This document shows, piece by piece, positions 48,994-57,717 of a stretch of 64,000 nt of DNA (position 1 is the first letter of the stretch; each line of letters opens with the position of its first letter). The notes beneath the pieces were generated by a model. The model worked only from the letters and a program-made list of their open reading frames with translations, was not told the origin of the DNA and searched no databases. Made by a program: the position numbers and the translations under genes. Source of the DNA: Chitinophagales bacterium. GTDB taxonomy: Bacteria > Bacteroidota > Bacteroidia > Chitinophagales > Chitinophagaceae. Location: NCBI GenBank assembly GCA_017303395.1, contig JAFLBN010000007.1, forward strand, positions 62,001 to 126,000, written 5' to 3'.

Positions 48994-50220
48994 TTAAAAA
49001 TAACTTGAAAACCCTACCTGTATTCCGGCGGTTTTACTCAATGGGTTACCCAATAAGTCTGACTTCCAGCTATACCTGTAATTAAACCTTAGTACCGTTT
49101 GCGGGGAAGGTCTCCAGCTAATGGCAGGCACAATAGCATAATAGTGATCTGAAATATTATCGCCTGTCTCGTTGAATCTGCCAACATTATAATCAACGTA
49201 CTCAAAACGGAAGGCAGCATTGATTACCGACTTATTAAACCCAAATATATTTCCCGTATATAGTGGTTGAACAATATCGGCAAAACCGCCTCGCTGCCTG
49301 CTGGCATATTGCTGCGTGTAGGTAGCCGGTACATCTACATATACCCATGCCCATTCTGCATTTATAAAGGTTCTCAAACGAGGTAAGGTAGAATTGACAT
49401 CAACCGCAAATACATCAACCCTGCGCCTTTTATCCAGTTCCAAGCCATCATCCTGAAATTTGTTATAAACACCACCCATATAAGACAAACCTACTTCTGC
49501 TATTCTTTTATGCCTTATTGCACCTTTTGCCGTAACCAACGGCACGCCATTAAAACTTTCTTCAAATCGTTCCCTGTTTTCTTTGGCGGCTGGCAAAAAT
49601 GTTTTCCCTTCACTGTTATCAATGATCTTATCATTAAAGCCATTCGTAAGGTATGCTTCATAAGCAAGCACCCAATCCTTTTGAAATTGCTTACCATAAA
49701 TCCCAAATCCTACATTACTCCAAGTGGCGGGCAGCATTTGTGTAGCCGATACAGGGCGATCTACAAACTCCCATTTAGGGCCGTCATGGTTTTGGTTAAA
49801 TGCGCCGATAGGGTTCATTATTACGCCACCTCTTACATTGAATAGTGGGTGAAACTCAATGTCTAATGCAGCAAATTCTATATTAATTTCCTTTGTCCCA
49901 TCTTCAAATTCTATTTCCGATAAAAACTTAATTTTGCGGGATATGCTTGATGCAACAAATAAGGTGAACCTGCGCATTTGAAACTGATGTCCTTCCGTAA
50001 TGCCATCTGTACCAAGATGCTGATAATTGGCTTCTACATATCCGCCCAAAGCAACAGGTAGTTTGCCAACTGATAAAAAGGGACGATTATACACCGCATC
50101 CATATTAAGCAACATACCCGTACTATCAAGTGGCTTTCTTCTAAAAAGCGTATTGTCTATCTGGGCTGTAGTAGTTTTTGCTATCAATAAGCAAAGCAGG
50201 ACAAAAAATATTTTTCGCAT
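48994..50220 (-). CDS. Phosphate-selective porin O/P-like outer-membrane protein
   Basis: The 408-residue protein has a signal peptide (about 1-19, ending TTAQ), then repeated amphipathic beta strands typical of a 16-18 strand porin (for example FQMRRFTLFVASSI, EFEDGTKEINIEFAALD). It ends in a strand with a terminal aromatic (IQVGFSSYF), the outer-membrane insertion signal. Its start adjoins the Rieske gene stop. A degraded second copy exists at 40520-40780. Confidence 0.85.
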   Translation of the reverse strand: MRKIFFVLLCLLIAKTTTAQIDNTLFRRKPLDSTGMLLNMDAVYNRPFLSVGKLPVALGGYVEANYQHLGTDGITEGHQFQMRRFTLFVASSISRKIKFLSEIEFEDGTKEINIEFAALDIEFHPLFNVRGGVIMNPIGAFNQNHDGPKWEFVDRPVSATQMLPATWSNVGFGIYGKQFQKDWVLAYEAYLTNGFNDKIIDNSEGKTFLPAAKENRERFEESFNGVPLVTAKGAIRHKRIAEVGLSYMGGVYNKFQDDGLELDKRRRVDVFAVDVNSTLPRLRTFINAEWAWVYVDVPATYTQQYASRQRGGFADIVQPLYTGNIFGFNKSVINAAFRFEYVDYNVGRFNETGDNISDHYYAIVPAISWRPSPQTVLRFNYRYSWKSDLLGNPLSKTAGIQVGFSSYF

Positions 50221-50658
50221 TTATACTTGTTTTCTCAAGTCAATAAAAAGTTTGTCACCAGTGATTGATACCGGAAAGCTGCGCAGATTTTCTGCTGCTG
50301 GGCTTTGCGTCACCTTGCCCCATTTATCAAATTCGCTGCCATGAGCAGGGCATATAAGCTGGTCGCCAGCTACCTGTAATTCAGCACCCTGATGACTGCA
50401 TTGCATTAATAGAGCACTATAATTATTTGCATCAAGGCGATAAATGCAAATTGGAAATTGCAGTTCATCGTTACGGATAATAATATAGGGCAGTACCTTG
50501 TTGCTGGATATAAAATCATCCAGGCTGACAAGTATTCCTTTATCAGTCAGTTTGCCAGAGGTGTACTTAACAACAGTGCAGCTTTCCAGTGCCGATAATA
50601 GGAAACTGCTGCTAATACATGCAAAACACCCCTGTTTGAGAAACGTTTTCCTATTCAT
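50221..50658 (-). CDS. Rieske [2Fe-2S] lipoprotein-like protein
   Basis: The 145-residue product has a hydrophobic N terminus with Cys residues and the two Rieske cluster motifs: CSHQGAEL (C87, H89) and CPAHGSEFD (C103, H106). It carries out electron transfer in the periplasm, perhaps with the di-haem protein encoded 2 bases upstream. Length is short for a cytochrome bc1 Rieske and normal for standalone proteins. Confidence 0.85.
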   Translation of the reverse strand: MNRKTFLKQGCFACISSSFLLSALESCTVVKYTSGKLTDKGILVSLDDFISSNKVLPYIIIRNDELQFPICIYRLDANNYSALLMQCSHQGAELQVAGDQLICPAHGSEFDKWGKVTQSPAAENLRSFPVSITGDKLFIDLRKQV

Positions 50659-50660
50659 AT

Positions 50661-51851
50661 TTATAAGCTTTCTAGGAATATTATTAATTGTTGTTTTTCC
50701 TCTTTTGAGAGCGCTTTGTATTTGTCACGGGCATGTGCACCTTCCCCACCATGTAATAAAATAGCCTCTTCTATACTCCTCGCCCTGCCATCGTGTAGTA
50801 AATAATAAGAACCACCTTGTGATATTTTAGCAAGCCCCAAACCCCAAAGTGGAGGGGTCTTCCATTCGTAGGTTTTTGCGCTGCCTTCGGTATATCCGTC
50901 ATCCAGTGCATTTCCCATATCATGCAGCAGCAAATCAGTATATGGAGCGAATGTCTGATAAGACAATGCAGCAATCGAAGATGCACTTGTTTTTAATTCA
51001 GCAACGTGACACTTATTGCAATTGATTTGTGTAAATAGACCTTTACCTGCAATGGTATTTGCATCGCCAGTGTTCCTGGGAACCGGTGCTTTTAGTGTCT
51101 TTAAATAGAATACAACATGCTGTACGGTTTGATTACTTACTTCAGGATCAATTTCTTCTCCACTATAGGTGTCATAGGGCTCATAAGTGGATACAATACC
51201 CATATCCTGGTTATAGGCACCGGCAGTTTGTTGTAAAAGATTATAAGCTGCCCCTTTTTTGCCAAACCTGCCGATATATTTACCTGCATTATCGATACTT
51301 CCCTCACGTAATGTTATATAGTTCTTTAATGAAACCCAATTCGTCACGCCACTGATACCATCGCCATCTCCATCATTGGGGTCTGCCATTGCAAGAATAT
51401 CTGCATCTGATACAGCATCTAAAAAACCAAGGCCTGTATTTGCGGGAGGGGTGAATTTGGAGAAAGTTGCAGCGGCTGGAATTGTTTCGGGCTGGTGGCT
51501 TGGTATTGCCCTGTTTTGAAGTTGTGGCCCTCCGGCATGTAAAAAGAGATTTCCTTGCTCATTGATTTGCCCAAAACGGGTAAGGGTAGTAAACGGATGA
51601 CCTTTACCATCCCCGGCATGACAACTACCACATGAAGTCGAAACAAACAGTGGACCTAACCCTGTTTCTTTCGTGAATACATCATTGTTAAAAGCTATGT
51701 CACCTTTAAGGAACATTGCACGTTGTTCATCAGATAAGCCTTCTACAGGGCCATCTAATATATCTTCATCAAGTGGAGCTTTAGGCTCCAGCTTACCACA
51801 TGAAATAAATACTGAAAAAATCAGCAAGATGATATTAATAAACCTTTTCAT
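50661..51851 (-). CDS. Di-haem c-type oxidoreductase lipoprotein
   Basis: The start is set to ATG 51851, where a signal peptide with lipobox (VFISCGK) begins; ATG 51866 adds five residues. The 396-residue protein has two haem motifs: CGSCHAGDGKG (C74, C77, H78) and CNKCHVAEL near residue 285. It also has distinct calcium-like DGDGDG loops and fits the di-haem oxidoreductase (thiol oxidoreductase) family. It probably passes electrons to the Rieske protein. Confidence 0.85.
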   Translation of the reverse strand: MKRFINIILLIFSVFISCGKLEPKAPLDEDILDGPVEGLSDEQRAMFLKGDIAFNNDVFTKETGLGPLFVSTSCGSCHAGDGKGHPFTTLTRFGQINEQGNLFLHAGGPQLQNRAIPSHQPETIPAAATFSKFTPPANTGLGFLDAVSDADILAMADPNDGDGDGISGVTNWVSLKNYITLREGSIDNAGKYIGRFGKKGAAYNLLQQTAGAYNQDMGIVSTYEPYDTYSGEEIDPEVSNQTVQHVVFYLKTLKAPVPRNTGDANTIAGKGLFTQINCNKCHVAELKTSASSIAALSYQTFAPYTDLLLHDMGNALDDGYTEGSAKTYEWKTPPLWGLGLAKISQGGSYYLLHDGRARSIEEAILLHGGEGAHARDKYKALSKEEKQQLIIFLESL

Positions 51852-51911
51852 GTTGTAAAGAAACACATTTTTAGATAAATCTAAAAATTATGTTTTACAA
51901 AACGAAATAGT

Positions 51912-52259
51912 CTATTTTTTGCAGCAATCATCCCAAGTTGTATAGGCTTTCGGGTCTCCTTTTATATCATCGGCATCAAAACCAACACTAGCAATTGCTT
52001 GTCTTAGTTTTTCTGGGGTTGTTTTAGAAGTATTATAAATGACACTGACGGTCTTGGTTTTCTCATCTATATCTACACGTTTTATTCCTTTTTGTTTATA
52101 AACAGCTTCCTCAAGTCGTTTGCCACAACTTTCACATCTTTTGCAATGGTCGCAATAAATAGATGTTTTAATACTAATTGTAGCTACTTTGGATTGAGCT
52201 TTGGCAGTATTATTCAAAAGCAAAACAAATAATAAAATGATAGTCTTTGTTAATCGCAT
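51912..52259 (-). CDS. Secreted HMA-like heavy-metal-binding protein
   Basis: The start is taken at 52259; an ATG at 52265 adds two residues. The 115-residue protein has a signal peptide (ending KAQS) and an HMA fold whose binding loop is enlarged to CDHCKRCESC, not the normal CxxC. The usual closing strand and DDxKGDPKAY follow, and the protein ends in WDDCCKK. It is a periplasmic metal chaperone or sensor for the pump genes downstream. Confidence 0.8.
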   Translation of the reverse strand: MRLTKTIILLFVLLLNNTAKAQSKVATISIKTSIYCDHCKRCESCGKRLEEAVYKQKGIKRVDIDEKTKTVSVIYNTSKTTPEKLRQAIASVGFDADDIKGDPKAYTTWDDCCKK

Positions 52260-52284
52260 ATACATCTTTAAAGTAGTTATAATA

Positions 52285-52794
52285 TTAATTTGATACTTTT
52301 TCGCCCTTTGTCACTTTTTGGAGTGTTTCATAAATGATTTCTTCGTCGCCCTGTAAATAACCGCTTTTACGCCATACAATTTCCCCTTTGCCATTAATTA
52401 TTATTGTAGAAGGACAGATAGATACACCCAAAGCTCGTTTTAAGTCTTGGTTTTTGTCTTGATAAAAGTCGAATTTCCAACCTTTAGATTTAACAAGAGA
52501 CGGCACTCGGTTATAATTTCTATTATCGTCTACAGATATAGCAACTATTTTCACGTCAGTTTCTTTTTGCCAGTTTTCATATTTCTTTGATATTTCATCA
52601 AATTCATGAATGCATGGGGCGCACGACATTTCCCAAATGCAAAGAATGATAGGCTTTTTATCATTTGTAATATCAGAAGTATTAACTGATTTTCCGTCAA
52701 GTGATTTTACACTGACGGCGGGTATCCCATTTTCCTCGTTAGGTATAAAAGAGGATAAAGAAAATAAAGCGACAAACAGAAACAGGTATCTCAT
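52285..52794 (-). CDS. TlpA-like thioredoxin-fold protein
   Basis: The 169-residue protein has a signal peptide (about 1-17) and a thioredoxin fold with the active-site pair CAPC (C58, C61). The cis-Pro equivalent lies near CPSTIIING. It is predicted to be exported and to reduce or transfer disulfides, for example for the metal-binding and cytochrome proteins nearby. It is the first gene of the minus-strand cluster, facing the divergent HYC_CC_PP gene over 122 bases. Confidence 0.85.
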   Translation of the reverse strand: MRYLFLFVALFSLSSFIPNEENGIPAVSVKSLDGKSVNTSDITNDKKPIILCIWEMSCAPCIHEFDEISKKYENWQKETDVKIVAISVDDNRNYNRVPSLVKSKGWKFDFYQDKNQDLKRALGVSICPSTIIINGKGEIVWRKSGYLQGDEEIIYETLQKVTKGEKVSN

Positions 52795-52883
52795 ATATAG
52801 TGTATAGGGGCAAATATACCTGAAATGAGGTTGTGAATAACTTCAATATGTTAGACGCAACTCTTATTTATAAAATCACCCAA

Positions 52884-52911
52884 TTGATTTATTGAATTTT
52901 CCTTATATTTG
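52884..52911 (+). promoter_or_regulatory. Promoter close to the HYC_CC_PP start codon
   Basis: TTG (52884-52886), 17 bases, then TATATTTG (52904-52911) end only 5 bases before ATG 52917. Transcription would begin at or next to the start codon. Confidence 0.45.
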
Positions 52912-52916
52912 AAATA

Positions 52917-53306
52917 ATGAGAAAACTGATAGTCATATTTTCTTTGTTCTGCTATTTAGCAGCAACGATAGGGCTATCGTTCTCACTAAATTATTGTGAT
53001 GGTAAGCTGACAGGCATTTCATTTGATTGCATAGCCATACGATGTTGTTGTGATGAAGAAATCAATAAAGACTGTTGTGATGGCAAAGTCATAAAAATCG
53101 AAAAAGCTGACGATCATAACAGACTTACGGAAAATCTGTCTCAACTAAAGATCTCTTGTAACCTGCCAGAAGTTCTCAATTCGTTTCCTGGTTTCGATAT
53201 ACCGCAATATGACTATCAAGCCCAACATCAACATCAATTAAGACCTCCTCAGGTCATCTCTCCTAAGTTTCGGCTATATATTCTGCACTCAGTTTTCAGG
53301 ATTTGA
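52917..53306 (+). CDS. HYC_CC_PP-family small secreted protein
   Basis: The 129-residue product has a signal-like N terminus, an NYC element (LNYCDGKLTG), a Cys cluster (RCCCDEE) and a later PP element (RPPQV), which fits the Bacteroidota HYC_CC_PP family. It is a metal- or redox-linked envelope protein and is divergent from the metal cluster. Confidence 0.75.
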   Translation: MRKLIVIFSLFCYLAATIGLSFSLNYCDGKLTGISFDCIAIRCCCDEEINKDCCDGKVIKIEKADDHNRLTENLSQLKISCNLPEVLNSFPGFDIPQYDYQAQHQHQLRPPQVISPKFRLYILHSVFRI

Positions 53307-53362
53307 TATTTCTGTTCAAATTCAGCAGCATTATATCTTTTCATTATTAAAAACTTAGGACT

Positions 53363-54721
53363 ATGAAAAAGTTCTCAACTTTCTTAATTGCGTGTTCTTG
53401 CACGTCATTCGCTTTTGGCCAAAGCCAGTTAGATAATTATTTTAATGGTTCCACCACTTTTACTGAAATAGCAGGTACAATTCATGGGTTGACCGCACCT
53501 CATGATTTAGATTTTGTGCCTACAAGGCCGAATGAATGGTGGGTACTGAATAAAGAAGCAAACGGTGGAAGTGTTGTAATATTCTGGAACCCGGGTAAAA
53601 GCAACCAGGCACATCAATTCCGCAAAGATTCGCACAATGACCACTTCATGGCACGCGCAGTAGCTATTGCCATGGGCGAAAACAATGAGTTTGTTTCAGC
53701 ACAGGAAATTAAAAACACTGCCTCAGCGTCCTCTACATTTATGGGACCTGCTTTATGGTCAAGTGATACATCAATATTTGCGCGTATGCATCAAAATAAT
53801 TGGGTTACAGGCCAATTATTAGGTAGTCATATCGATATGTTGCACCAGAGCCCTTTTGGTATGGGGGTGGCATATGATAATGCACGTGTATATTGGTATT
53901 TTGATGGCCACAATAGTAATATCTGTAAATATAATTTTGGAGATCCTCATGGGGTTGGTGAGGATGACCATTCTGATGGCAGGATACATCGTTATACAGA
54001 TGTCGTTGTTACAAGGAAAGCTAATGTACCAAGCCATATGGCACTTGATAGGGTGAATAACTGGCTGTATATAGTAGATGCCGGAACTAACAGGATAATA
54101 CGTATGAAAACAAATAGTGGTACGGTTGGTGCTAATCTTACAGTGCCTTCAACAGCTAACGAACCACTTGCAGAATATAAAGCGGTGACAGGTGCTACTG
54201 TTGAAGTAGTAGTAGCTTCAGGGTTAACATCTCCATGTGGTATTGATTACAGGAGCGGGAGAATAGTTGTTAGTGATAATGCTACAGGTAATATTCACGT
54301 TTATAATGTTTCTGGATCTATGCCAGCTACATCAGTAGGCACTTTAATTACAGGTGGCCCGGGTGTAATGGGTGTGCGTATAGATAACGAGAACAAAATA
54401 TGGTACGTAAACAATACCACGAAAAAACTGATGCGAATAGATAACCCGAACGTGCTGTCAATTCCTGAAGTATCAAAAAATATCAGTTATACTATTTACC
54501 CCAATCCTACATCCGATATAATAAATATTGACTTGAATGAAATAAATGGAAAAGACAAAGTAAGAATAGTTATTACCGACATCACAGGCAAGCAAGTACA
54601 TTCATCCGTTATCGGTGACACCCATAATACCATTAGCACCTCTACATGGCCAAAGGGTATTTATATGGTGAATATAGTGAGTAATGGTAATGTTGCTACA
54701 GAAAAAGTAGTCGTTCAATAA
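53363..54721 (+). CDS. Secreted beta-propeller protein with T9SS sorting domain
   Basis: The 452-residue protein has a signal peptide ending near FAFGQS, repeated beta-blades (for example HMALDRVNNWLYIVDAGTNRIIRM, CGIDYRSGRIVVSDNATGNI) and a type A sorting domain (YTIYPNPTSDIINI ... WPKGIYMVNI). It is surface or secreted. The gene begins 57 bases after the HYC_CC_PP gene, so it is probably co-transcribed with it. Its role in metal handling is inferred from location. Confidence 0.8.
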   Translation: MKKFSTFLIACSCTSFAFGQSQLDNYFNGSTTFTEIAGTIHGLTAPHDLDFVPTRPNEWWVLNKEANGGSVVIFWNPGKSNQAHQFRKDSHNDHFMARAVAIAMGENNEFVSAQEIKNTASASSTFMGPALWSSDTSIFARMHQNNWVTGQLLGSHIDMLHQSPFGMGVAYDNARVYWYFDGHNSNICKYNFGDPHGVGEDDHSDGRIHRYTDVVVTRKANVPSHMALDRVNNWLYIVDAGTNRIIRMKTNSGTVGANLTVPSTANEPLAEYKAVTGATVEVVVASGLTSPCGIDYRSGRIVVSDNATGNIHVYNVSGSMPATSVGTLITGGPGVMGVRIDNENKIWYVNNTTKKLMRIDNPNVLSIPEVSKNISYTIYPNPTSDIINIDLNEINGKDKVRIVITDITGKQVHSSVIGDTHNTISTSTWPKGIYMVNIVSNGNVATEKVVVQ

Positions 54722-54736
54722 TAATATCGCTCCCGA

Positions 54737-54768
54737 AAAACATCCCGTATTAAACGGGATGTTTTCTT
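54737..54768 (+). terminator. Terminator after the beta-propeller gene
   Basis: AACATCCCGT and ACGGGATGTT arms (54739-54762 region) with a T-rich tail form a clear rho-independent hairpin. It separates this gene from the lipoprotein gene at 54781. Confidence 0.7.
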
Positions 54769-54780
54769 AATCATACTTTT

Positions 54781-55179
54781 ATGAAGCTATATGGTTATCT
54801 GCTATTGGCAGTTAGCGCATTATCTATTTATGCGTGCAGAGATAAAACATCGGCAAACCCAGAGCCTATTGCCGGTAAAGGTGGTAATGCCATACTTAAT
54901 ATAGTGGCCAAACACCACAGTAAGAATATAGATAGCATAACTGTGTATATAAAATATAATACACAGGATGCTACTGTAGTTTATGATGATTCAGTAAAAG
55001 CTGTAATGAAGGATAATAAGCCGATAGCAACTTTTACAAATCTAAAAGCCGGGAAATATTATATATATGGCTTTGGTTGGGATCCAAGTATTTCAAGCGC
55101 AGTAAAAGGTGGTATCCCTTATACCATCACAGAAGATAAACAATTAAATATTACACTCCCTGTATCTGAAACGCATTAA
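54781..55179 (+). CDS. Small lipoprotein with a beta-sandwich-like body
   Basis: The 132-residue product has a lipobox (LSIYACRD, Cys near 19) and a beta-rich domain with the element YYIYGFGWDPS. No family recognised. It is followed after 9 bases by a cytochrome-propeller gene, suggesting they form a pair. Confidence 0.55.
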   Translation: MKLYGYLLLAVSALSIYACRDKTSANPEPIAGKGGNAILNIVAKHHSKNIDSITVYIKYNTQDATVVYDDSVKAVMKDNKPIATFTNLKAGKYYIYGFGWDPSISSAVKGGIPYTITEDKQLNITLPVSETH

Positions 55180-55188
55180 TACGGAGAA

Positions 55189-56652
55189 ATGAAAGATAAG
55201 CTCACTTATTGCATACTCTTAATTTGCTTTTGCATAGCAGTGTATGCTTGTAAGCATAAACCATCGCAGGCTTTAGCCGTTGGCTCATATGGCAATTTCC
55301 CAGCGGAAGTTGGTAAAATTATTGTCGATAAATGCGCAACTGCCGGCTGTCATAATGCAACAAGCTATATGAATAGCGGAGGGTTATTATTAGACTCTTG
55401 GGATCATTTATTTAATGGTGGTAATAGCGGTGCCGTAGTAGTTCCCTATAGTATAGACTACAGTTCCTTACTTTATTTCATTTGTCCTGATTCTGGTATT
55501 GGTACAACTGCAGAGCCGAGAATGCCTTTAAATGCTACACCATTAACAAAGGAAGAATATATTACCATACGTGATTGGATAGCTAGTGGAGCACCTGATA
55601 ATAATGGCAATATTCCATTTGCGGAAAAAGCAGATACAAGACAAAAGATATATGCCATACATCAGGGCTGTGATGAAGTGGGTGTAATTGACGTGGAAAG
55701 AAGCGTGGTAATGCGTTATATACAGATTGGAATAAAGCCTTATCCAGAGAGCGCAACACACATACGAATAGATAAGGAAGGAAGATATGCTTATATATCT
55801 ATGTGGTACGACCAGCGCATTTATAAAATTGATACACATACAGACAAAGTAGCCGGCGTTATAGAAATGGGAGATTCCTTTTGGAACGTTTTGCATCTTT
55901 CAAATGACGGACAGAAGATTGTAGTCACAAATGGCGACAATTTTGACCTCATGCAAATCAATACTGCAACATCTCAAACACAAAAATTAACCAACAATGA
56001 TTTTGTTAATCCTCATGGTGTAGCAAGCAATGCTTCATTTGATACATTCTACGTCAGCAGTATGTTTGGCAATACATTGTATAAGTTTGCTCCAGGGTTT
56101 AATAAAAAGATTAGCATTGATAAGCTACCATTAACAACCATTTCAGGTGCGACACCAGACCCTTACGACGTAGTGATGGCACCTGATTATTCTAAATATT
56201 TTCTAAGCTGCGCAAAATCAAATGAGATTAGGGTTTTTGATGTCAAAACAGATAGCATCAAGAAAATAATATCGGTAGGGGCTGTACCGCAGGCAATGGC
56301 TTTATCTGAAAGCCAACCATATTTATTCGTAGCTTGTATGGAAGACAATACAGTAGGAACCGGGTTCAGAGGTTCTGTATATGTTATCAACTATAATACC
56401 CTTGAAGTAGTAAAGAAAATACAAGGCAAGTTTTTTCAGCCACACAGTATTACAATTGATGAGAAGAATAACACTTTTTATGTATTCAGCCGAAATCAGA
56501 ACTTCGATGGGCCGGCTCCTCATCATCAAGGTCCATGTAGTGGCAGAAATGGATTTTACAGTATATATTACCTGAATACGTTGGAGCCGGTCAATAACAA
56601 ACGTTATGAGGTGTTAGTAGACCCTTATATCTGCGATACTCGATTTAAATAA
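55189..56652 (+). CDS. Lipoprotein with c-type haem-like domain and YncE-like propeller
   Basis: The 487-residue protein has a lipobox (IAVYACKH, Cys near 21) and a cytochrome-like domain (about 45-140) with motif CATAGCHN, a CX4CH spacing and not CXXCH. A distal Met candidate lies in EPRMPLNATPL. A YVTN/YncE-type beta-propeller follows (about 155-470, with ATHIRIDKEGRYAYISMWYDQRIYKI). It probably transfers electrons or binds a ligand at the outer membrane. The haem attachment is uncertain because of the unusual spacing. Confidence 0.7.
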   Translation: MKDKLTYCILLICFCIAVYACKHKPSQALAVGSYGNFPAEVGKIIVDKCATAGCHNATSYMNSGGLLLDSWDHLFNGGNSGAVVVPYSIDYSSLLYFICPDSGIGTTAEPRMPLNATPLTKEEYITIRDWIASGAPDNNGNIPFAEKADTRQKIYAIHQGCDEVGVIDVERSVVMRYIQIGIKPYPESATHIRIDKEGRYAYISMWYDQRIYKIDTHTDKVAGVIEMGDSFWNVLHLSNDGQKIVVTNGDNFDLMQINTATSQTQKLTNNDFVNPHGVASNASFDTFYVSSMFGNTLYKFAPGFNKKISIDKLPLTTISGATPDPYDVVMAPDYSKYFLSCAKSNEIRVFDVKTDSIKKIISVGAVPQAMALSESQPYLFVACMEDNTVGTGFRGSVYVINYNTLEVVKKIQGKFFQPHSITIDEKNNTFYVFSRNQNFDGPAPHHQGPCSGRNGFYSIYYLNTLEPVNNKRYEVLVDPYICDTRFK

Positions 56653-56689
56653 GAAAGTTGTTGCTCTATGTAAAAGTGACTTTTCGGAA

Positions 56690-57147
56690 AGCCTTGCCTT
56701 AACTTGTTCGAAAACAATCGATATTCAATATGTCCATTGAATATCGACTCTTGCTACAAGTTTGCTACAAAGTTGCTACAAAGAAAGTGTTTAGTTTATT
56801 TTCTATGTAATTCATTTTCAATTATTTGGATGAAATGCTACAAAATGCTACCTGTATGCAAGCAAGAAATTTGTCTAGTCCTACGTGGGGTTTACACCTA
56901 ATGTGAGTTAGAGTAATAGTTGCACGTACATTAATAGATAAAGGAGCCAAACTGGCTCCTTTATCTATTCGTCTAACTGGTTCATATTATCAATAATTGC
57001 CAGTTTTCTAAAATTTTATATTTTGAACGAGTTTTTAAAAACATCTCACTACAAACCGCTTGAAGTCAAGCCTACACTGTCTTTCAATGGGTATATACGC
57101 CAGAAAAAATCCTTCAATTGGTTCGACACTCGTTCCGTAGACTCCAC
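56690..57147 (+). repeat. Island-end repeat, copy B, with 57-bp core at 57091-57147
   Basis: This has the same order as copy A: a palindromic stretch (CGATATTCAAT / ATTGAATATCG, 56719-56746), several GCTACA words, a hairpin of 16-base arms (56934-56968) and the 57-base core, which differs from copy A by one base (G to A in TTCAGTTGG). The interval 56653-57559 has no large gene, only this repeat, a terminator and a possible 25-residue ORF. Confidence 0.7.
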
Positions 57148-57160
57148 TCCCAAAGTTTAA

Positions 57161-57190
57161 AAGTCGCTCATAGAGCGACTTTTTTGTTTT
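57161..57190. terminator. Terminator-like hairpin after repeat B
   Basis: AAGTCGCTC (57161-57169) and GAGCGACTT (57173-57181), followed by a T-run. It is 14 bases after the core. Confidence 0.7.
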
Positions 57191-57462
57191 TAATAGATTC
57201 AGAATATACAATTCTTAGCACAGCATAAACATATAGACTATCAAATGCCCGTGGTATTGCGATAAGCCTTAAAGTAAAACGTCAACAAGAGCTACTTATT
57301 TACGTTTATTTTTTTAGAACAGCACAACAATTGATGAGTCTTTGGTACTTCCTTCTTCGTGTAGCCGTATAAAATTTCAGCGTGTTTCAGATTATCTGTC
57401 TGATATATTTTTTGATACTCTCTTGTATAGCTTGCACGGGGGAATATCTATACTAAATACAT

Positions 57463-57540
57463 TCAGTATAAAAATATTATACCTGCTATTAATATCATGG
57501 CTATACTCACAAAGATTAGTAGTGCATCCATAGTGCGCAT
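57463..57540 (-). CDS. Possible 25-residue hydrophobic peptide
   Basis: On the minus strand, ATG 57540 to TGA 57463 encodes a 25-residue peptide with a single hydrophobic segment (LLIFVSIAMILIAGIIFL). It lies directly downstream of the lmo0937 gene and could be a small membrane protein. No independent evidence supports it. Confidence 0.25.
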   Translation of the reverse strand: MRTMDALLIFVSIAMILIAGIIFLY

Positions 57541-57542
57541 TG

Positions 57543-57561
57543 AAAATGGTGAAACCATTTT
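57543..57561 (-). terminator. Hairpin at the end of the lmo0937 gene
   Basis: AAAATGGT (57543-57550) and ACCATTTT (57554-57561) form a small stem on the minus strand right at the stop codon 57560. It is weak, since no long T-run follows. Confidence 0.35.
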
Positions 57562-57715
57562 AAAGAACTCTGCGGCCTCGTATTATCCTGAATATAACAG
57601 CTATTAAAGCTAAAACTAGTAATATGTGAATGATGCCACCTGCTCCATATCCGATGAAACTTATTGCCCAAATGCTAACAAGAATAACGGCAATAATGTA
57701 TAGTATTTGTTGCAT
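57560..57715 (-). CDS. lmo0937-family small membrane protein
   Basis: The 51-residue protein is translated from the minus strand. It has two short hydrophobic stretches separated by GYGAGGIIH and ends in a basic tail (RIIRGRR), the shape of the lmo0937 family. Such peptides occur in general-stress operons. The gene begins 2 bases after the YceI stop (57718), so it is in the same transcript. Confidence 0.75.
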   Translation of the reverse strand: MQQILYIIAVILVSIWAISFIGYGAGGIIHILLVLALIAVIFRIIRGRRVL

Positions 57716-57717
57716 AC

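Noticed and set aside
57342-57533. 63-codon plus-strand frame
   Set aside because: Low-complexity, Ser/Leu-rich frame with no ribosome binding site; it overlaps the small minus-strand ORF.
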